Source of the DNA: RGIG4608 sp045643885
GTDB taxonomy: Bacteria > Bacillota > Clostridia > Oscillospirales > CAG-272
Length of the DNA stretch: 17,018 nucleotides
Direction of reading: 5' to 3'
Assembly: GCA_045643885.1 (NCBI GenBank)
Contig: JAZRFY010000036.1
Span: 1 to 17,018 of the forward strand
In this document: positions 1 to 6,643 of the stretch, in pieces
Layout of the letters: every line of letters starts with the position of its first letter
Numbering within the stretch: position 1 is the stretch's first letter
Translations under genes and position numbers: made by a program
Notes under the pieces: model-generated
What the model saw: only the letters and a program-made list of their open reading frames with translations
Databases searched by the model: none
What the model was told of the DNA's origin: nothing

Positions 1-1
1 T

Positions 2-661
2 ATCTTCGATGGCGCTGATTGGTTCCACTTCACAGGCATTACTCCCGCACTTGGCGCAAACCTTGTTGAAATCTGCAAGGAAGCTTGTAAGGCAGCTAAG
101 GCTCGCGGCATCAAGATTTCTTGCGACCTTAACTACCGCGGTAAGCTTTGGACAAGAGATCAGGCAAGAGCTGCTATGACAGAGCTTTGCCAGTACGTTG
201 ACGTTTGCATCTCTAACGAAGAGGACGCAAAGGACGTATTCGGAATCGAGGCTGAAGCTACAGACATCTACGGCGGTAAGCTTAACCACGAGGGCTATAA
301 GTCTGTTGCAAAGCAGCTTGCTGATAAGTTTAACTTTGAGTACGTTGCTATCACTCTCCGTGAGAGCCATTCTGCATTCGATAACGGTTGGTCCGCTATG
401 CTCTATAACGTAGCAAATGACGAGTACTGCTTCTCCAAGAAGTATGACCTCCACATCATCGACCGTGTTGGTGGCGGTGACTCCTTCGGCGGCGGTCTTA
501 TTTACTCACTCCTTTCCGGCAAGGACACACAGGCAGCTGTTGAATTTGCAGTTGCAGCATCTGCTCTTAAGCACTCCATCGAGGGCGACTATAATATGGT
601 TACTCTTGCTGAAGTTGAAAAGCTTGCAGGTGGCGATGGCTCCGGTCGTATCCAGAGATAA
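2..661 (+). CDS. kdgK: 2-keto-3-deoxygluconate kinase, PfkB family (5' end missing)
   Basis: The frame is open from base 2 to the TAA at 659-661, giving about 219 residues; the N-terminal third or more of a usual 330-340 aa PfkB kinase is outside the window. The protein should phosphorylate 2-keto-3-deoxygluconate to KDPG with ATP in the cytosol, feeding KDPG aldolase in hexuronate breakdown. Visible signs are a DLNYRGKLW segment (substrate-side motif typical of KDG kinases), ANEED-like SNEEDAKDVFG, and the PfkB signature RVGGGDSFGGG, where the Asp of GGGD is the catalytic base of the family. The tail HSIEGDYNMV and the final SGRIQR match clostridial KDG kinases as I remember them. An intrinsic terminator follows directly, so this is the last gene of its unit. 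Another PfkB sugar kinase is possible but less likely. Confidence 0.85.
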   Translation: MFDGADWFHFTGITPALGANLVEICKEACKAAKARGIKISCDLNYRGKLWTRDQARAAMTELCQYVDVCISNEEDAKDVFGIEAEATDIYGGKLNHEGYKSVAKQLADKFNFEYVAITLRESHSAFDNGWSAMLYNVANDEYCFSKKYDLHIIDRVGGGDSFGGGLIYSLLSGKDTQAAVEFAVAASALKHSIEGDYNMVTLAEVEKLAGGDGSGRIQR

Positions 662-676
662 TTTTCATTATTATAT

Positions 677-708
677 AAGGGAACTCGTTTGAGTTCCCTT
701 TTTCTTTG
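677..708 (+). terminator. Intrinsic terminator after the KDG kinase gene
   Basis: A perfect 10-bp stem AAGGGAACTC / GAGTTCCCTT (677-686 with 691-700) closes a GTTT loop and is followed by TTTTCTTT. It lies 16 bases after the stop codon. Confidence 0.9.
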
Positions 709-741
709 CCCAAAAACTTTATTTTTTCGTTTATGTCGGTA

Positions 742-770
742 TTGACAATTATTTAACAATATGGTATAAT
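742..770 (+). promoter_or_regulatory. Consensus sigma-A promoter of the SDR gene
   Basis: TTGACA at 742-747 and TATAAT at 765-770 are both exact consensus with a 17-bp spacer. The start codon is 44 bases downstream of the -10 box and has GGAGGA at 801-806. Confidence 0.9.
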
Positions 771-814
771 CTCCCTCGGTGTAAAAAACATATATAAATT
801 GGAGGAATCTTAAA

Positions 815-1582
815 ATGAGATTAGAAAACAAAGTTGTAGTTGTAACAGGTGCATCCAGCGGTGTTGGTAGAGAAATCGCTCTCCGCTTCGCTAAAGAAGG
901 TGCAAAGGTTGTTGCAGTAGCAAGAAGAGCAGAGCGCCTTGCAGCTCTTGAAGAACAGAGCAAGGAATTTGCAGGTGAAATCGTTGCATACGCAGGTGAC
1001 ATTTCTCTTGAAGAGACAAACGAAAAGATGATCGACTTTGCAATCGAAAAGTTCGGTAAATTTGACGTACTTGTAAACAATGCAGGTCTTATGGATAACT
1101 TTGCACCCGCTGAAAACCTTGATACAGAACTCCTTGAGCGTCTTATGAAGGTTGACGTTTACGGTCCTGCTTGGGCTACACGTAAGGCAGTTAGAGTGTT
1201 TATGGAAAACGAAAACGGTGGTAATATCGTTAACGTTGCTTCTATCGCAGGTATCTGTGGTGGTAAAAGCGGATGCGCTTACACAATGGCTAAGCACGCT
1301 GTTATCGGTCTTACAAAGAACACAGCGTTCAACTATAGACTCAACAAGATCCGTTGCAATGCTATCTGTCCCGCAGGTATCAATACAGAGATGACAGACC
1401 CCGCAATGTTTGCAACTGCCGACCAGAAGGGCTTGCAGTCCGCAATGCTCTCTATGCACTTTGGAACAAGAAGCGCAGAAGCATTTGAAATCGCAGATGT
1501 TGCTCTCTTCCTTGCAAGCGATGAGGCAGCAGTTGTTAACGGTGCAATCGTTACAGCTGACAGCGGATTGATTTCTTTCTAA
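815..1582 (+). CDS. SDR-family NAD(P)-dependent oxidoreductase
   Basis: A 255-aa cytosolic short-chain dehydrogenase of the classical length. The Rossmann glycine motif TGASSGVG is at residues 11-18, NNAG at 88-91, Ser143 in VASIAG and the catalytic YTMAK (Tyr156, Lys160) follow in order. The helix-4 position that is usually Asn in classical SDRs (VNxxG) reads VDVYG, so Asp114 takes its place; this is an unusual substitution in the catalytic tetrad. ARR near residues 36-38, after the second beta strand, hints at NADP rather than NAD preference (inference). The substrate cannot be read from sequence; 3-oxoacyl-ACP reductase, a sugar-acid or a steroid-type dehydrogenase are all possible, and the neighbouring KDG kinase is a separate transcription unit. 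The start is set by GGAGGA eight bases before the ATG. It is transcribed alone, from its own promoter to its own terminator. Confidence 0.88.
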   Translation: MRLENKVVVVTGASSGVGREIALRFAKEGAKVVAVARRAERLAALEEQSKEFAGEIVAYAGDISLEETNEKMIDFAIEKFGKFDVLVNNAGLMDNFAPAENLDTELLERLMKVDVYGPAWATRKAVRVFMENENGGNIVNVASIAGICGGKSGCAYTMAKHAVIGLTKNTAFNYRLNKIRCNAICPAGINTEMTDPAMFATADQKGLQSAMLSMHFGTRSAEAFEIADVALFLASDEAAVVNGAIVTADSGLISF

Positions 1583-1602
1583 TATATTGTTAGAATAATG
1601 AT

Positions 1603-1636
1603 AAACCCACCCTAAATTCGGGTGGGTTTTGTTTTT
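1603..1636 (+). terminator. Intrinsic terminator after the SDR gene
   Basis: Ten-bp perfect stem AAACCCACCC / GGGTGGGTTT (1603-1612 with 1620-1629), 7-base loop, then a T-rich tail. Confidence 0.9.
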
Positions 1637-1640
1637 TGTT

Positions 1641-1798
1641 TCTATAACAACGTTTGCGCTCGTTCCGTAAGGTGACCCTTGGCCGTCCGTTACAAAGGCG
1701 AATCAACTTTTCAAGCTCCCCTATAAATCCCAATTTGTTTGCAAAAAATTCATTCCAAAAATTTCTCAAAAAAATTTAAAAATTTTTCAAAAAAACTA
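1641..1798. other. Intergenic stretch without recognised feature
   Basis: About 160 bases between the SDR terminator and the perR promoter. The second half is strongly A/T-rich with runs of A. I see no ORF with a ribosome site, RNA gene or clear repeat here. Confidence 0.5.
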
Positions 1799-1827
1799 TT
1801 GACAAACCCATTTTTATTTGCTATAAT
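1799..1827 (+). promoter_or_regulatory. Consensus promoter of perR-rbr
   Basis: TTGACA (1799-1804) and TATAAT (1822-1827) with a 17-bp spacer. The predicted start of transcription, near 1834, falls at the left edge of the PerR-type palindrome. Confidence 0.9.
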
Positions 1828-1836
1828 GCAAACAGT

Positions 1837-1855
1837 AATAGTAATCATTACTATT
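1837..1855. promoter_or_regulatory. PerR/Fur-type operator
   Basis: AATAGTAAT-C-ATTACTATT is a perfect 9-1-9 inverted repeat. Its form matches the PerR box pattern (TTATAATnATTATAA, 7-1-7) and Fur-family operators generally. It sits about 10 bases after the -10 box, where a bound repressor would block RNA polymerase, so autoregulation of perR and control of rbr is the natural reading (inference). Confidence 0.8.
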
Positions 1856-1884
1856 TACAAGCAAAAAAGAAAGGAAAATTAATA

Positions 1885-2253
1885 ATGAGATACTCCCACC
1901 AGAGAGAATTAATTCTCGAGGCGGTGAAAAGTGTCAAAACTCATCCCACGGCAGATATGGTCTATGACAGTCTACGCGCTGACAATCCTAATCTAAGTCT
2001 TGGTACGGTTTATCGCAATCTTGCCCTGCTTGCCCTTAACGGTGATATAACCCCCATCTATACAGGTGACAACAAGGTACATTACGATGGTGACACCGAG
2101 CCTCATTGTCATTTTGTTTGCAAAAATTGCAACAAAATAATCGATATTTTTATTCAGCCACAAATACCAGCCAAAATTCTTAATGAAACGGAATTCCAGG
2201 TTGAAGAAAACAAGACCATATTCTATGGCAAATGCAAGTCCTGTCTTGCATAA
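1885..2253 (+). CDS. perR: PerR-like peroxide-responsive Fur-family repressor
   Basis: A 122-aa metal-dependent DNA-binding repressor, short for the family (usually 140-150 aa) because the N-terminal helix is reduced. Aligning by eye with Bacillus PerR, all five regulatory metal ligands are present: His20 (HPTADMVY), Asp68, His74, His76 and Asp87. An Asp at the last position is the PerR-type residue, where Fur proteins carry Glu. Two CxxC pairs, Cys79/Cys82 and Cys117/Cys120, form the structural zinc site. GTVYRNL at 40-46 is the recognition-helix motif. In PerR, Fe(II)-bound His oxidation by peroxide releases DNA. Gene position before rubrerythrin and behind a palindromic operator supports peroxide control. 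The ATG follows AAAGGA at the usual distance. Fur or Zur is an alternative, but the ligand set favours PerR. Confidence 0.88.
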   Translation: MRYSHQRELILEAVKSVKTHPTADMVYDSLRADNPNLSLGTVYRNLALLALNGDITPIYTGDNKVHYDGDTEPHCHFVCKNCNKIIDIFIQPQIPAKILNETEFQVEENKTIFYGKCKSCLA

Positions 2254-2299
2254 ACAACTTTATTAAATTATTATTTACAGAAAAAAGGAGATTAAAATT

Positions 2300-2845
2300 A
2301 TGTCAAAGTTTGTATGTTCAGTTTGCGGTTATGTTCATGAGGGTGATTCAGCTCCCGAAAAGTGCCCCGTTTGTAAGGTTCCCGCTTCCAAGTTCAACGA
2401 AGTAAAGGGTGAAAGAGTTTGGGCTGCAGAGCACGTTCTTGGTGTTGCTCAGGGCGCTCCTGAAGACGTTATCGCAGGTCTTCGTTACAATTTCGAGGGC
2501 GAATGCACAGAAGTAGGTATGTATCTTGCAATGGCAAGAGTTGCTCATAGAGAAGGCTACCCCGAAATCGGTCTTTACTGGGAAAAAGCAGCTTGGGAAG
2601 AAGCAGAGCACGCTGCTAAGTTTGCAGAGCTTCTCGGTGAGGTTGTAACAGACTCCACAAAGAAGAATCTCGAGATGAGAATCGACGCTGAAAACGGTGC
2701 AACACAGGGTAAGTTCGACCTCGCAAAGAGAGCTAAAGAGCTTAACCTCGACGCAATACATGATACAGTTCACGAAATGGCTCGCGACGAAGCTCGTCAC
2801 GGCAAGGCATTTGAGGGCCTTTACAACAGATATTTTAAGAACTAA
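2300..2845 (+). CDS. Reverse rubrerythrin (N-terminal rubredoxin, C-terminal diiron domain)
   Basis: A 181-aa cytosolic peroxidase that reduces H2O2 (and serves oxygen tolerance in clostridia) with electrons passed through its rubredoxin. The rubredoxin Fe(Cys)4 comes first: Cys6-x2-Cys9 and Cys22-x2-Cys25. The ferritin-like four-helix domain follows, with ligands in NFEGE (64-68), the E101-x-x-H104 helix and the E164-x-x-H167 helix. Rubredoxin-first order is the 'reverse' arrangement known from Clostridium acetobutylicum revRbr. AAGGAG lies 10 bases before the ATG. Only 46 bases separate it from perR and no terminator intervenes, so both should be read from the PerR-operated promoter. Residues 78-168 are identical to the C-terminal part of the 400-aa fusion protein encoded at 5252-6454. 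Confidence 0.92.
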   Translation: MSKFVCSVCGYVHEGDSAPEKCPVCKVPASKFNEVKGERVWAAEHVLGVAQGAPEDVIAGLRYNFEGECTEVGMYLAMARVAHREGYPEIGLYWEKAAWEEAEHAAKFAELLGEVVTDSTKKNLEMRIDAENGATQGKFDLAKRAKELNLDAIHDTVHEMARDEARHGKAFEGLYNRYFKN

Positions 2846-2876
2846 TCAATTTAACCAATAAAAATGTTTTTCATAT

Positions 2877-2896
2877 TGACCGAGTATTAACGGTCA
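2877..2896. repeat. Short inverted repeat downstream of rbr
   Basis: TGACCG and CGGTCA flank an 8-base centre. There is no T-run after it, so it is not a terminator. It could be a protein-binding palindrome or chance. Confidence 0.3.
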
Positions 2897-2917
2897 GTTA
2901 ACCTTTCTAAAACATAT

Positions 2918-2954
2918 AGCAATCCTAAAGGGCAGGAGAAATCCTGCCCTTTTT
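2918..2954 (+). terminator. Terminator after rbr; left copy of a 37-bp direct repeat
   Basis: Perfect 11-bp stem AAAGGGCAGGA / TCCTGCCCTTT (2927-2937 with 2942-2952) on a GAAA loop, followed by T. Bases 2918-2954 recur at 4257-4293 with one mismatch in 37, so the same terminator brackets the BspA-like gene. Confidence 0.88.
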
Positions 2955-2975
2955 CATATAATTCCGCAAATTTCG

Positions 2976-3004
2976 TTGACTTTATATCCAATAAGTGGTA
3001 AAAT
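2976..3004 (+). promoter_or_regulatory. Promoter of the BspA-like lipoprotein gene
   Basis: TTGACT (2976-2981), 17-bp spacer, TAAAAT (2999-3004): one mismatch to consensus in each box. Confidence 0.75.
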
Positions 3005-3067
3005 GTACCTAATATACCCCATGCGGTATAATTCCTGCCGAGGATTGTACGGAGAAAAGGCAATATT

Positions 3068-4249
3068 ATGAAAAAGAGTTTACTTATCATGTTGTTAGTT
3101 TGGGCGTGTGTACTAGCGCTCACGGCTTGTGGCGAAGAAACTCACACCCACGTTAAGGATTCTAACGGCCTTGAGTTTAGACTTAATGCTGATGAAAAAA
3201 GCTATAGCGTAACGGGCATCGGCATTTGCAATGATACTGATATTGTTATCCCTTCAGTCTATAACGGATTGCCCGTAACTATTATCTGTGATTCTGCGTT
3301 CTCGTTTTGCGACTCACTGACAAGCGTAGTTATCCCAGACAGTGTAACGAGTATCGGCAATTATGCGTTCTCGGATTGCCACTCACTTACAAGCGTAGTT
3401 ATCCCCGACAGTGTAACGAGTATCGGTGATTCTGCGTTCTCGTTTTGCGACTCACTGACAAGCGTAGTTATCCCCGACGGTGTAACGAGTATCGGTGATT
3501 ATGCGTTCTCGCATTGCGACTCACTGACAAGTATAGAAATCCCCGACGGTGTAACGAGTATCGGCAATTATGCGTTCACTGATTGCGACTCACTGACAAG
3601 CGTAGTTATCCCCGACAGTGTAACGAGTATCGGCAATTCTGCGTTCGAGGATTGCGACTCACTGACAAGTATAGAAATCCCCAACAGCGTAACGAGTATC
3701 GGCAATTCTGCGTTCACTGATTGCGACTCACTGACAAGTATAGAAATCCCCGACGGTGTAACGAGTATCGGTAATTCTGCGTTCTCGTCTTGCGACTCAC
3801 TGACAAGTATAGAAATCCCCGACAGTGTAACGAGTATCGGTGATTCTGCGTTCTCGTATTGCGACTCACTTACAAGCATAGAAATCCCCGACAGTGTAAC
3901 GAGTATCGGTTATCGTGCGTTCTATGATTGCTACTCACTGACAAGCATAGAAATCCCTGACAGTGTAACGAGTATCGGCAATTCTGCGTTCACTGATTGC
4001 GACTCACTGACAAGCGTAACATTCGGTGAAAACAGTCAATTAACGAGCATCGGTAACTATGCGTTCTATTATTGCGGGTCACTGACAAGAGTAGTTATCC
4101 CCGACAGTGTAACGAGTATCGGTTATTATGCGTTCGAGGATTGCTACTCACTGACAATCTACTGTGAAGCAACGAGTCAGCCTAGCGGTTGGGATTCTGA
4201 TTGGAATTCCAATAACCGTCCCGTAGTTTGGGGATACACCGAAAACTAA
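3068..4249 (+). CDS. BspA-like leucine-rich-repeat (LRR_5) lipoprotein
   Basis: A 393-aa secreted lipoprotein. MKK plus a hydrophobic core ends in lipobox LTAC, so Cys21 is the lipidated residue and the protein should be tethered to the outer face of the membrane. From residue 83 to 360 there are twelve SLTS...IP.SVTSIG..AF..C units: ten of 23 residues, one of 25 (with FGENSQL) and one of 23. An incomplete unit stands before them. The last 33 residues are a non-repeat cap with IYCEATSQPSGW, a tail often seen on BspA-type proteins. Such repeats build an adhesive solenoid for host or bacterial surfaces; the ligand is unknown. No LPXTG or SLH anchor is present. GGAGAAAAGG at 3051-3060 supports the ATG. 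It has its own promoter and terminator, and identical terminators lie on both sides. Confidence 0.9.
   Translation: MKKSLLIMLLVWACVLALTACGEETHTHVKDSNGLEFRLNADEKSYSVTGIGICNDTDIVIPSVYNGLPVTIICDSAFSFCDSLTSVVIPDSVTSIGNYAFSDCHSLTSVVIPDSVTSIGDSAFSFCDSLTSVVIPDGVTSIGDYAFSHCDSLTSIEIPDGVTSIGNYAFTDCDSLTSVVIPDSVTSIGNSAFEDCDSLTSIEIPNSVTSIGNSAFTDCDSLTSIEIPDGVTSIGNSAFSSCDSLTSIEIPDSVTSIGDSAFSYCDSLTSIEIPDSVTSIGYRAFYDCYSLTSIEIPDSVTSIGNSAFTDCDSLTSVTFGENSQLTSIGNYAFYYCGSLTRVVIPDSVTSIGYYAFEDCYSLTIYCEATSQPSGWDSDWNSNNRPVVWGYTEN
3314..4147 (+). repeat. Tandem 69-bp coding repeats (12 units)
   Basis: Units share long identical DNA stretches such as GTAACGAGTATCGG. Two unit types alternate irregularly: one encoding SVVIPD and one encoding SIEIPD. 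One unit is 75 bp. The near-identity at DNA level indicates recent copying by slippage or unequal recombination. Confidence 0.95.
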
Positions 4250-4256
4250 TCTAATA

Positions 4257-4293
4257 AGCAATCCTAAAGGGCAGGAGAAATCCTGCTCTTTTT
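4257..4293 (+). terminator. Terminator after the BspA-like gene; right copy of the 37-bp repeat
   Basis: Same hairpin as at 2918-2954 except one C-to-T change, which turns one G-C pair into G-U (stem 4266-4276 with 4281-4291). It is followed by TTTTTATT. Confidence 0.88.
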
Positions 4294-4303
4294 ATTATCT
4301 TTA

Positions 4304-4332
4304 TTGACAAAAATCGACCAAGGTGATATAAT
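4304..4332 (+). promoter_or_regulatory. Consensus promoter of the membrane protein / fusion unit
   Basis: TTGACA (4304-4309), 17-bp spacer, TATAAT (4327-4332). The leader to the TTG start is roughly 95 nt. No PerR-like palindrome is seen here, unlike at the perR promoter. Confidence 0.88.
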
Positions 4333-4435
4333 CATAGTCAAAGCAAGTTGATTTGATGTACAACATACTTTTGCCCACATTGTGAATATCTTTTGCAAAA
4401 TCGATTTGCAAATTCAATCTAAAGGAAGTGTTATT

Positions 4436-5218
4436 TTGAAAAACTTTTTCGGCTTTGGTACGGGCGAATATCCTTACGGAAGGCCCGCAGACGGTTTTTT
4501 GTCTTGGCAGCATTTAGTATTGGTCTCAACCCTGGTAATAGTTGGTGTATCGCTTGCAATTATTTTGGGTAAACTCAATAAAAACAAAGATAATAAAACT
4601 AAAAACACAGTTTTAATTTGGGCAGCCATCCTTATTGATGGCTTTGAGATAGCTAAAATAATAATCGGCAGTGTACAGGATCCGTCCTATTGGAGAGTTT
4701 CATTACCGTTGTTTTTGTGTAGCATACAGCTTATTACAATTCCGCTTGCCGCGTTTTCAAAGGGCAGATTTAAAGAGGCCTCTTTGGACTTTGTGTTGAT
4801 TTTCGGTATTTTGGGCGGTGTTTTAGGAACGGTTGGCGCAACTCAAAACTATAACGCTTATCCCGCGTTTTCTTGGCCAAACGTTGTTTCTGGCATAACT
4901 CATACCATTTCGGCATTTGCTTCAATATATATCGCCGTCAGCGGTATGACAAGCATGAAAAAGAAAAATATCCCCATCACCTTTGGAATCTTATTTGGGT
5001 TTGGAATAACAGCATATATCGTCAATCTGATTCTTGATTATAACTATATGTTTCTTATGAATCACGACGAAACGCCTTACGTATTGTTATACAATTTGGT
5101 AAACGGGAATAAAATTTTATATCCAATATCGGTAATGTTGTTATTTGTTGTTTACGTTTCTATGTTTTATGCTATATATTTGAAAATTCAAAAAAGAAAA
5201 ATCCAAAAGCTTCAATAA
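4436..5218 (+). CDS. YwaF/TMEM164-like seven-helix membrane protein (TIGR02206 type)
   Basis: I place the start at TTG 4436, because AAAGGAAG at 4421-4428 is correctly spaced. The upstream in-frame GTG at 4382 has no ribosome site and would add 18 polar residues. The 260-aa protein has about seven hydrophobic segments (approximately residues 27-45, 58-76, 88-105, 116-136, 150-170, 180-200, 226-248) and a basic tail. SWQHL near residue 25, PLFLCS with Cys95, and GITH with His156 recall the bacterial YwaF / eukaryotic TMEM164 family. TMEM164 acts as a Cys/His acyltransferase in ether-lipid synthesis; whether Cys95 and His156 play that role is inference. Only 33 bases and a strong ribosome site separate it from the flavin reductase-rubrerythrin gene, so the two are probably cotranscribed. 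The family assignment is from motif memory and could be wrong. Confidence 0.7.
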   Translation: MKNFFGFGTGEYPYGRPADGFLSWQHLVLVSTLVIVGVSLAIILGKLNKNKDNKTKNTVLIWAAILIDGFEIAKIIIGSVQDPSYWRVSLPLFLCSIQLITIPLAAFSKGRFKEASLDFVLIFGILGGVLGTVGATQNYNAYPAFSWPNVVSGITHTISAFASIYIAVSGMTSMKKKNIPITFGILFGFGITAYIVNLILDYNYMFLMNHDETPYVLLYNLVNGNKILYPISVMLLFVVYVSMFYAIYLKIQKRKIQKLQ

Positions 5219-5251
5219 TTCGTTAATAGTTATTTATTAAGGAGAAAGGTT

Positions 5252-6454
5252 ATGAATGTAAAAGCACTTTACAATCTCACATACGGTGTGTATCTTATGT
5301 CTGCGCGTGAAAACGGCAAGGACAACGCGTGCATTATCAATACTGCCGTTCAGGTGGCAAACAATCCCACAAGAATTTCAGTTGCGGCAATTAAGGGAAA
5401 CCTCACACACGATATGATCTTGGCAACAGGAAAGCTCAACCTTTCCGCATTGTCAGTTGACGCGCCTTTCTCTCTTTTTGAGCATTTTGGTATGAAATCC
5501 GGTAGAGACGTGGATAAATTTGCGACATTTACAGACGTTGCAAGAAGTGAAAACGGACTTTTGTATCTCACAAAATATTCAACCGCTTTTCTTTCTTTGA
5601 ACGTTGTTGAGTCCCACGATCTTGGTAGCCACACTCTCTTTATTGGTGAGCTTGTGGATGCCGAAACACTTGATAAGGCAGAAAATTGCACATACGGTTA
5701 CTATCAGACAGTTATCAAGGCAAGTGCGACAAAGCCCGTGGCAAAAACGGGTTGGAGATGTACGGTTTGCAACCACGTTTATGAGGGTGAAGAGCTTCCC
5801 GATGACTACATTTGCCCCATTTGTAAGCACGGCAAGGAGGACTTCGAGAAAATCGGTGGTGAAGCTGCTCCCAAGGTAGAAGAAATTAAGCCCGAAGCTA
5901 CAGTTGGCGGCTCAAAGAAATTCGTTTGCTCCGTTTGTGGATACGTTCATGAGGGTGATTCCGCGCCCGACCAGTGCCCTATTTGTAAGGTTCCCTCCGA
6001 CAAATTCACCGAGGTGAAGGGTGAGAGAACTTGGGCGGCTGAGCACGTTTTAGGTGTGGCTCAAGGTGCTCCCGAAGAAATTATTATGGCGCTTCGTTCC
6101 AATTTCGAAGGTGAATGCACTGAGGTTGGCATGTATCTCACAATGGCAAGAGTTGCCCATAGAGAAGGCTATCCCGAGATCGGTCTTTACTGGGAAAAGG
6201 CAGCTTGGGAAGAAGCCGAGCACGCGGCTAAATTTGCCGAGCTTCTCGGTGAGGTTGTAACAGACTCCACAAAGAAGAACCTCGAAATGAGAATCGACGC
6301 TGAAAACGGTGCAACACAGGGTAAGTTCGACCTTGCAAAAAGAGCTAAAGAGCTCAACCTCGACGCTATCCACGATACAGTTCACGAAATGGCTCGCGAC
6401 GAGGCGCGCCACGGCATGGCATTCGAGGGCGCTTATAAGAGATTTTTTGGTTAA
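5252..6454 (+). CDS. Flavin reductase-rubredoxin-reverse rubrerythrin fusion (Hrb-Rbr)
   Basis: A 400-aa cytosolic fusion with three parts. Residues 1-155 form a flavin-reductase-like FMN domain. Residues 166-205 form a first rubredoxin (Cys170-x2-Cys173, Cys188-x2-Cys191). After an Ala/Pro/Glu-rich linker (204-221), residues 222-400 are a complete reverse rubrerythrin. That part has a second rubredoxin (Cys226/229, Cys242/245), ligands in NFEGE at 284-288, E321-x-x-H324 and E384-x-x-H387. The first two parts equal the high-molecular-weight rubredoxin (Hrb) of acetogens, which carries electrons from NAD(P)H to FprA and rubrerythrin. Here donor and peroxidase are one chain, suggesting NAD(P)H-FMN-Rd-Rd-diiron electron flow (inference). 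AAGGAGAAAGG precedes the ATG. Residues 298-388 are identical to the stand-alone rubrerythrin. Confidence 0.9.
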   Translation: MNVKALYNLTYGVYLMSARENGKDNACIINTAVQVANNPTRISVAAIKGNLTHDMILATGKLNLSALSVDAPFSLFEHFGMKSGRDVDKFATFTDVARSENGLLYLTKYSTAFLSLNVVESHDLGSHTLFIGELVDAETLDKAENCTYGYYQTVIKASATKPVAKTGWRCTVCNHVYEGEELPDDYICPICKHGKEDFEKIGGEAAPKVEEIKPEATVGGSKKFVCSVCGYVHEGDSAPDQCPICKVPSDKFTEVKGERTWAAEHVLGVAQGAPEEIIMALRSNFEGECTEVGMYLTMARVAHREGYPEIGLYWEKAAWEEAEHAAKFAELLGEVVTDSTKKNLEMRIDAENGATQGKFDLAKRAKELNLDAIHDTVHEMARDEARHGMAFEGAYKRFFG

Positions 6455-6496
6455 TTCAAAGTAACATAAAAAAGAGCAGGATTCCCCTGCTCTTTT
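6434..6496. repeat. 63-bp direct repeat, left copy (fusion-gene tail plus terminator)
   Basis: Contains the last six codons of the Hrb-Rbr fusion gene, its stop and its terminator. The same 63 bases, with two mismatches, recur at 8498-8560. Confidence 0.93.
6470..6496. terminator. Bidirectional intrinsic terminator
   Basis: Eleven-bp stem AAAAGAGCAGG / CCTGCTCTTTT (6470-6480 with 6486-6496). A-rich on the left and T-rich on the right, so it can stop the + strand fusion gene and the minus-strand lipoprotein pair that converges on it. Confidence 0.85.
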
Positions 6497-6557
6497 CTTT
6501 GTTTATGGAATTTTTGTGGAATTTCTTCCCTCTCGGCTTTGTTTTGAGAGTGGAACT

Positions 6558-6614
6558 CCAAGTAAGAGTAGCACCGAGATAACTTGTGGGATTGCCCGAA
6601 GCATCGTAAACAAT
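6558..6614 (-). pseudogene. RHS/YD-repeat protein fragment
   Basis: On the minus strand one frame reads IVYDASGNPTSYLGATLTW. This matches the RHS core pattern YD..GNPTSYLG.TLTW that precedes the polymorphic tip in clostridial RHS proteins. Downstream the frame runs on as basic non-RHS residues into the 63-bp repeat. There is no start codon or ribosome site, so this is debris. It overlaps no intact gene and lies just after the stop of the lipoprotein gene at 6644. Confidence 0.7.
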
Positions 6615-6643
6615 ACTTAAAGAGATTATTTGCAAGTTAGGTA

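Noticed and set aside
3568..3879. 103-codon minus-strand frame inside the BspA-like gene
   Set aside because: It is the antisense shadow of the repeats; its own repetition only mirrors the coding strand.
3314..4147. Regularly spaced repeats as a CRISPR array
   Set aside because: The repeats are 69-bp in-frame coding units of a leucine-rich protein with no spacers, and no cas gene is present.
4382..4435. GTG start giving a longer YwaF/TMEM164-like protein
   Set aside because: No ribosome site before GTG 4382, while TTG 4436 has a well-spaced AAAGGAAG and gives a normal membrane-protein start.
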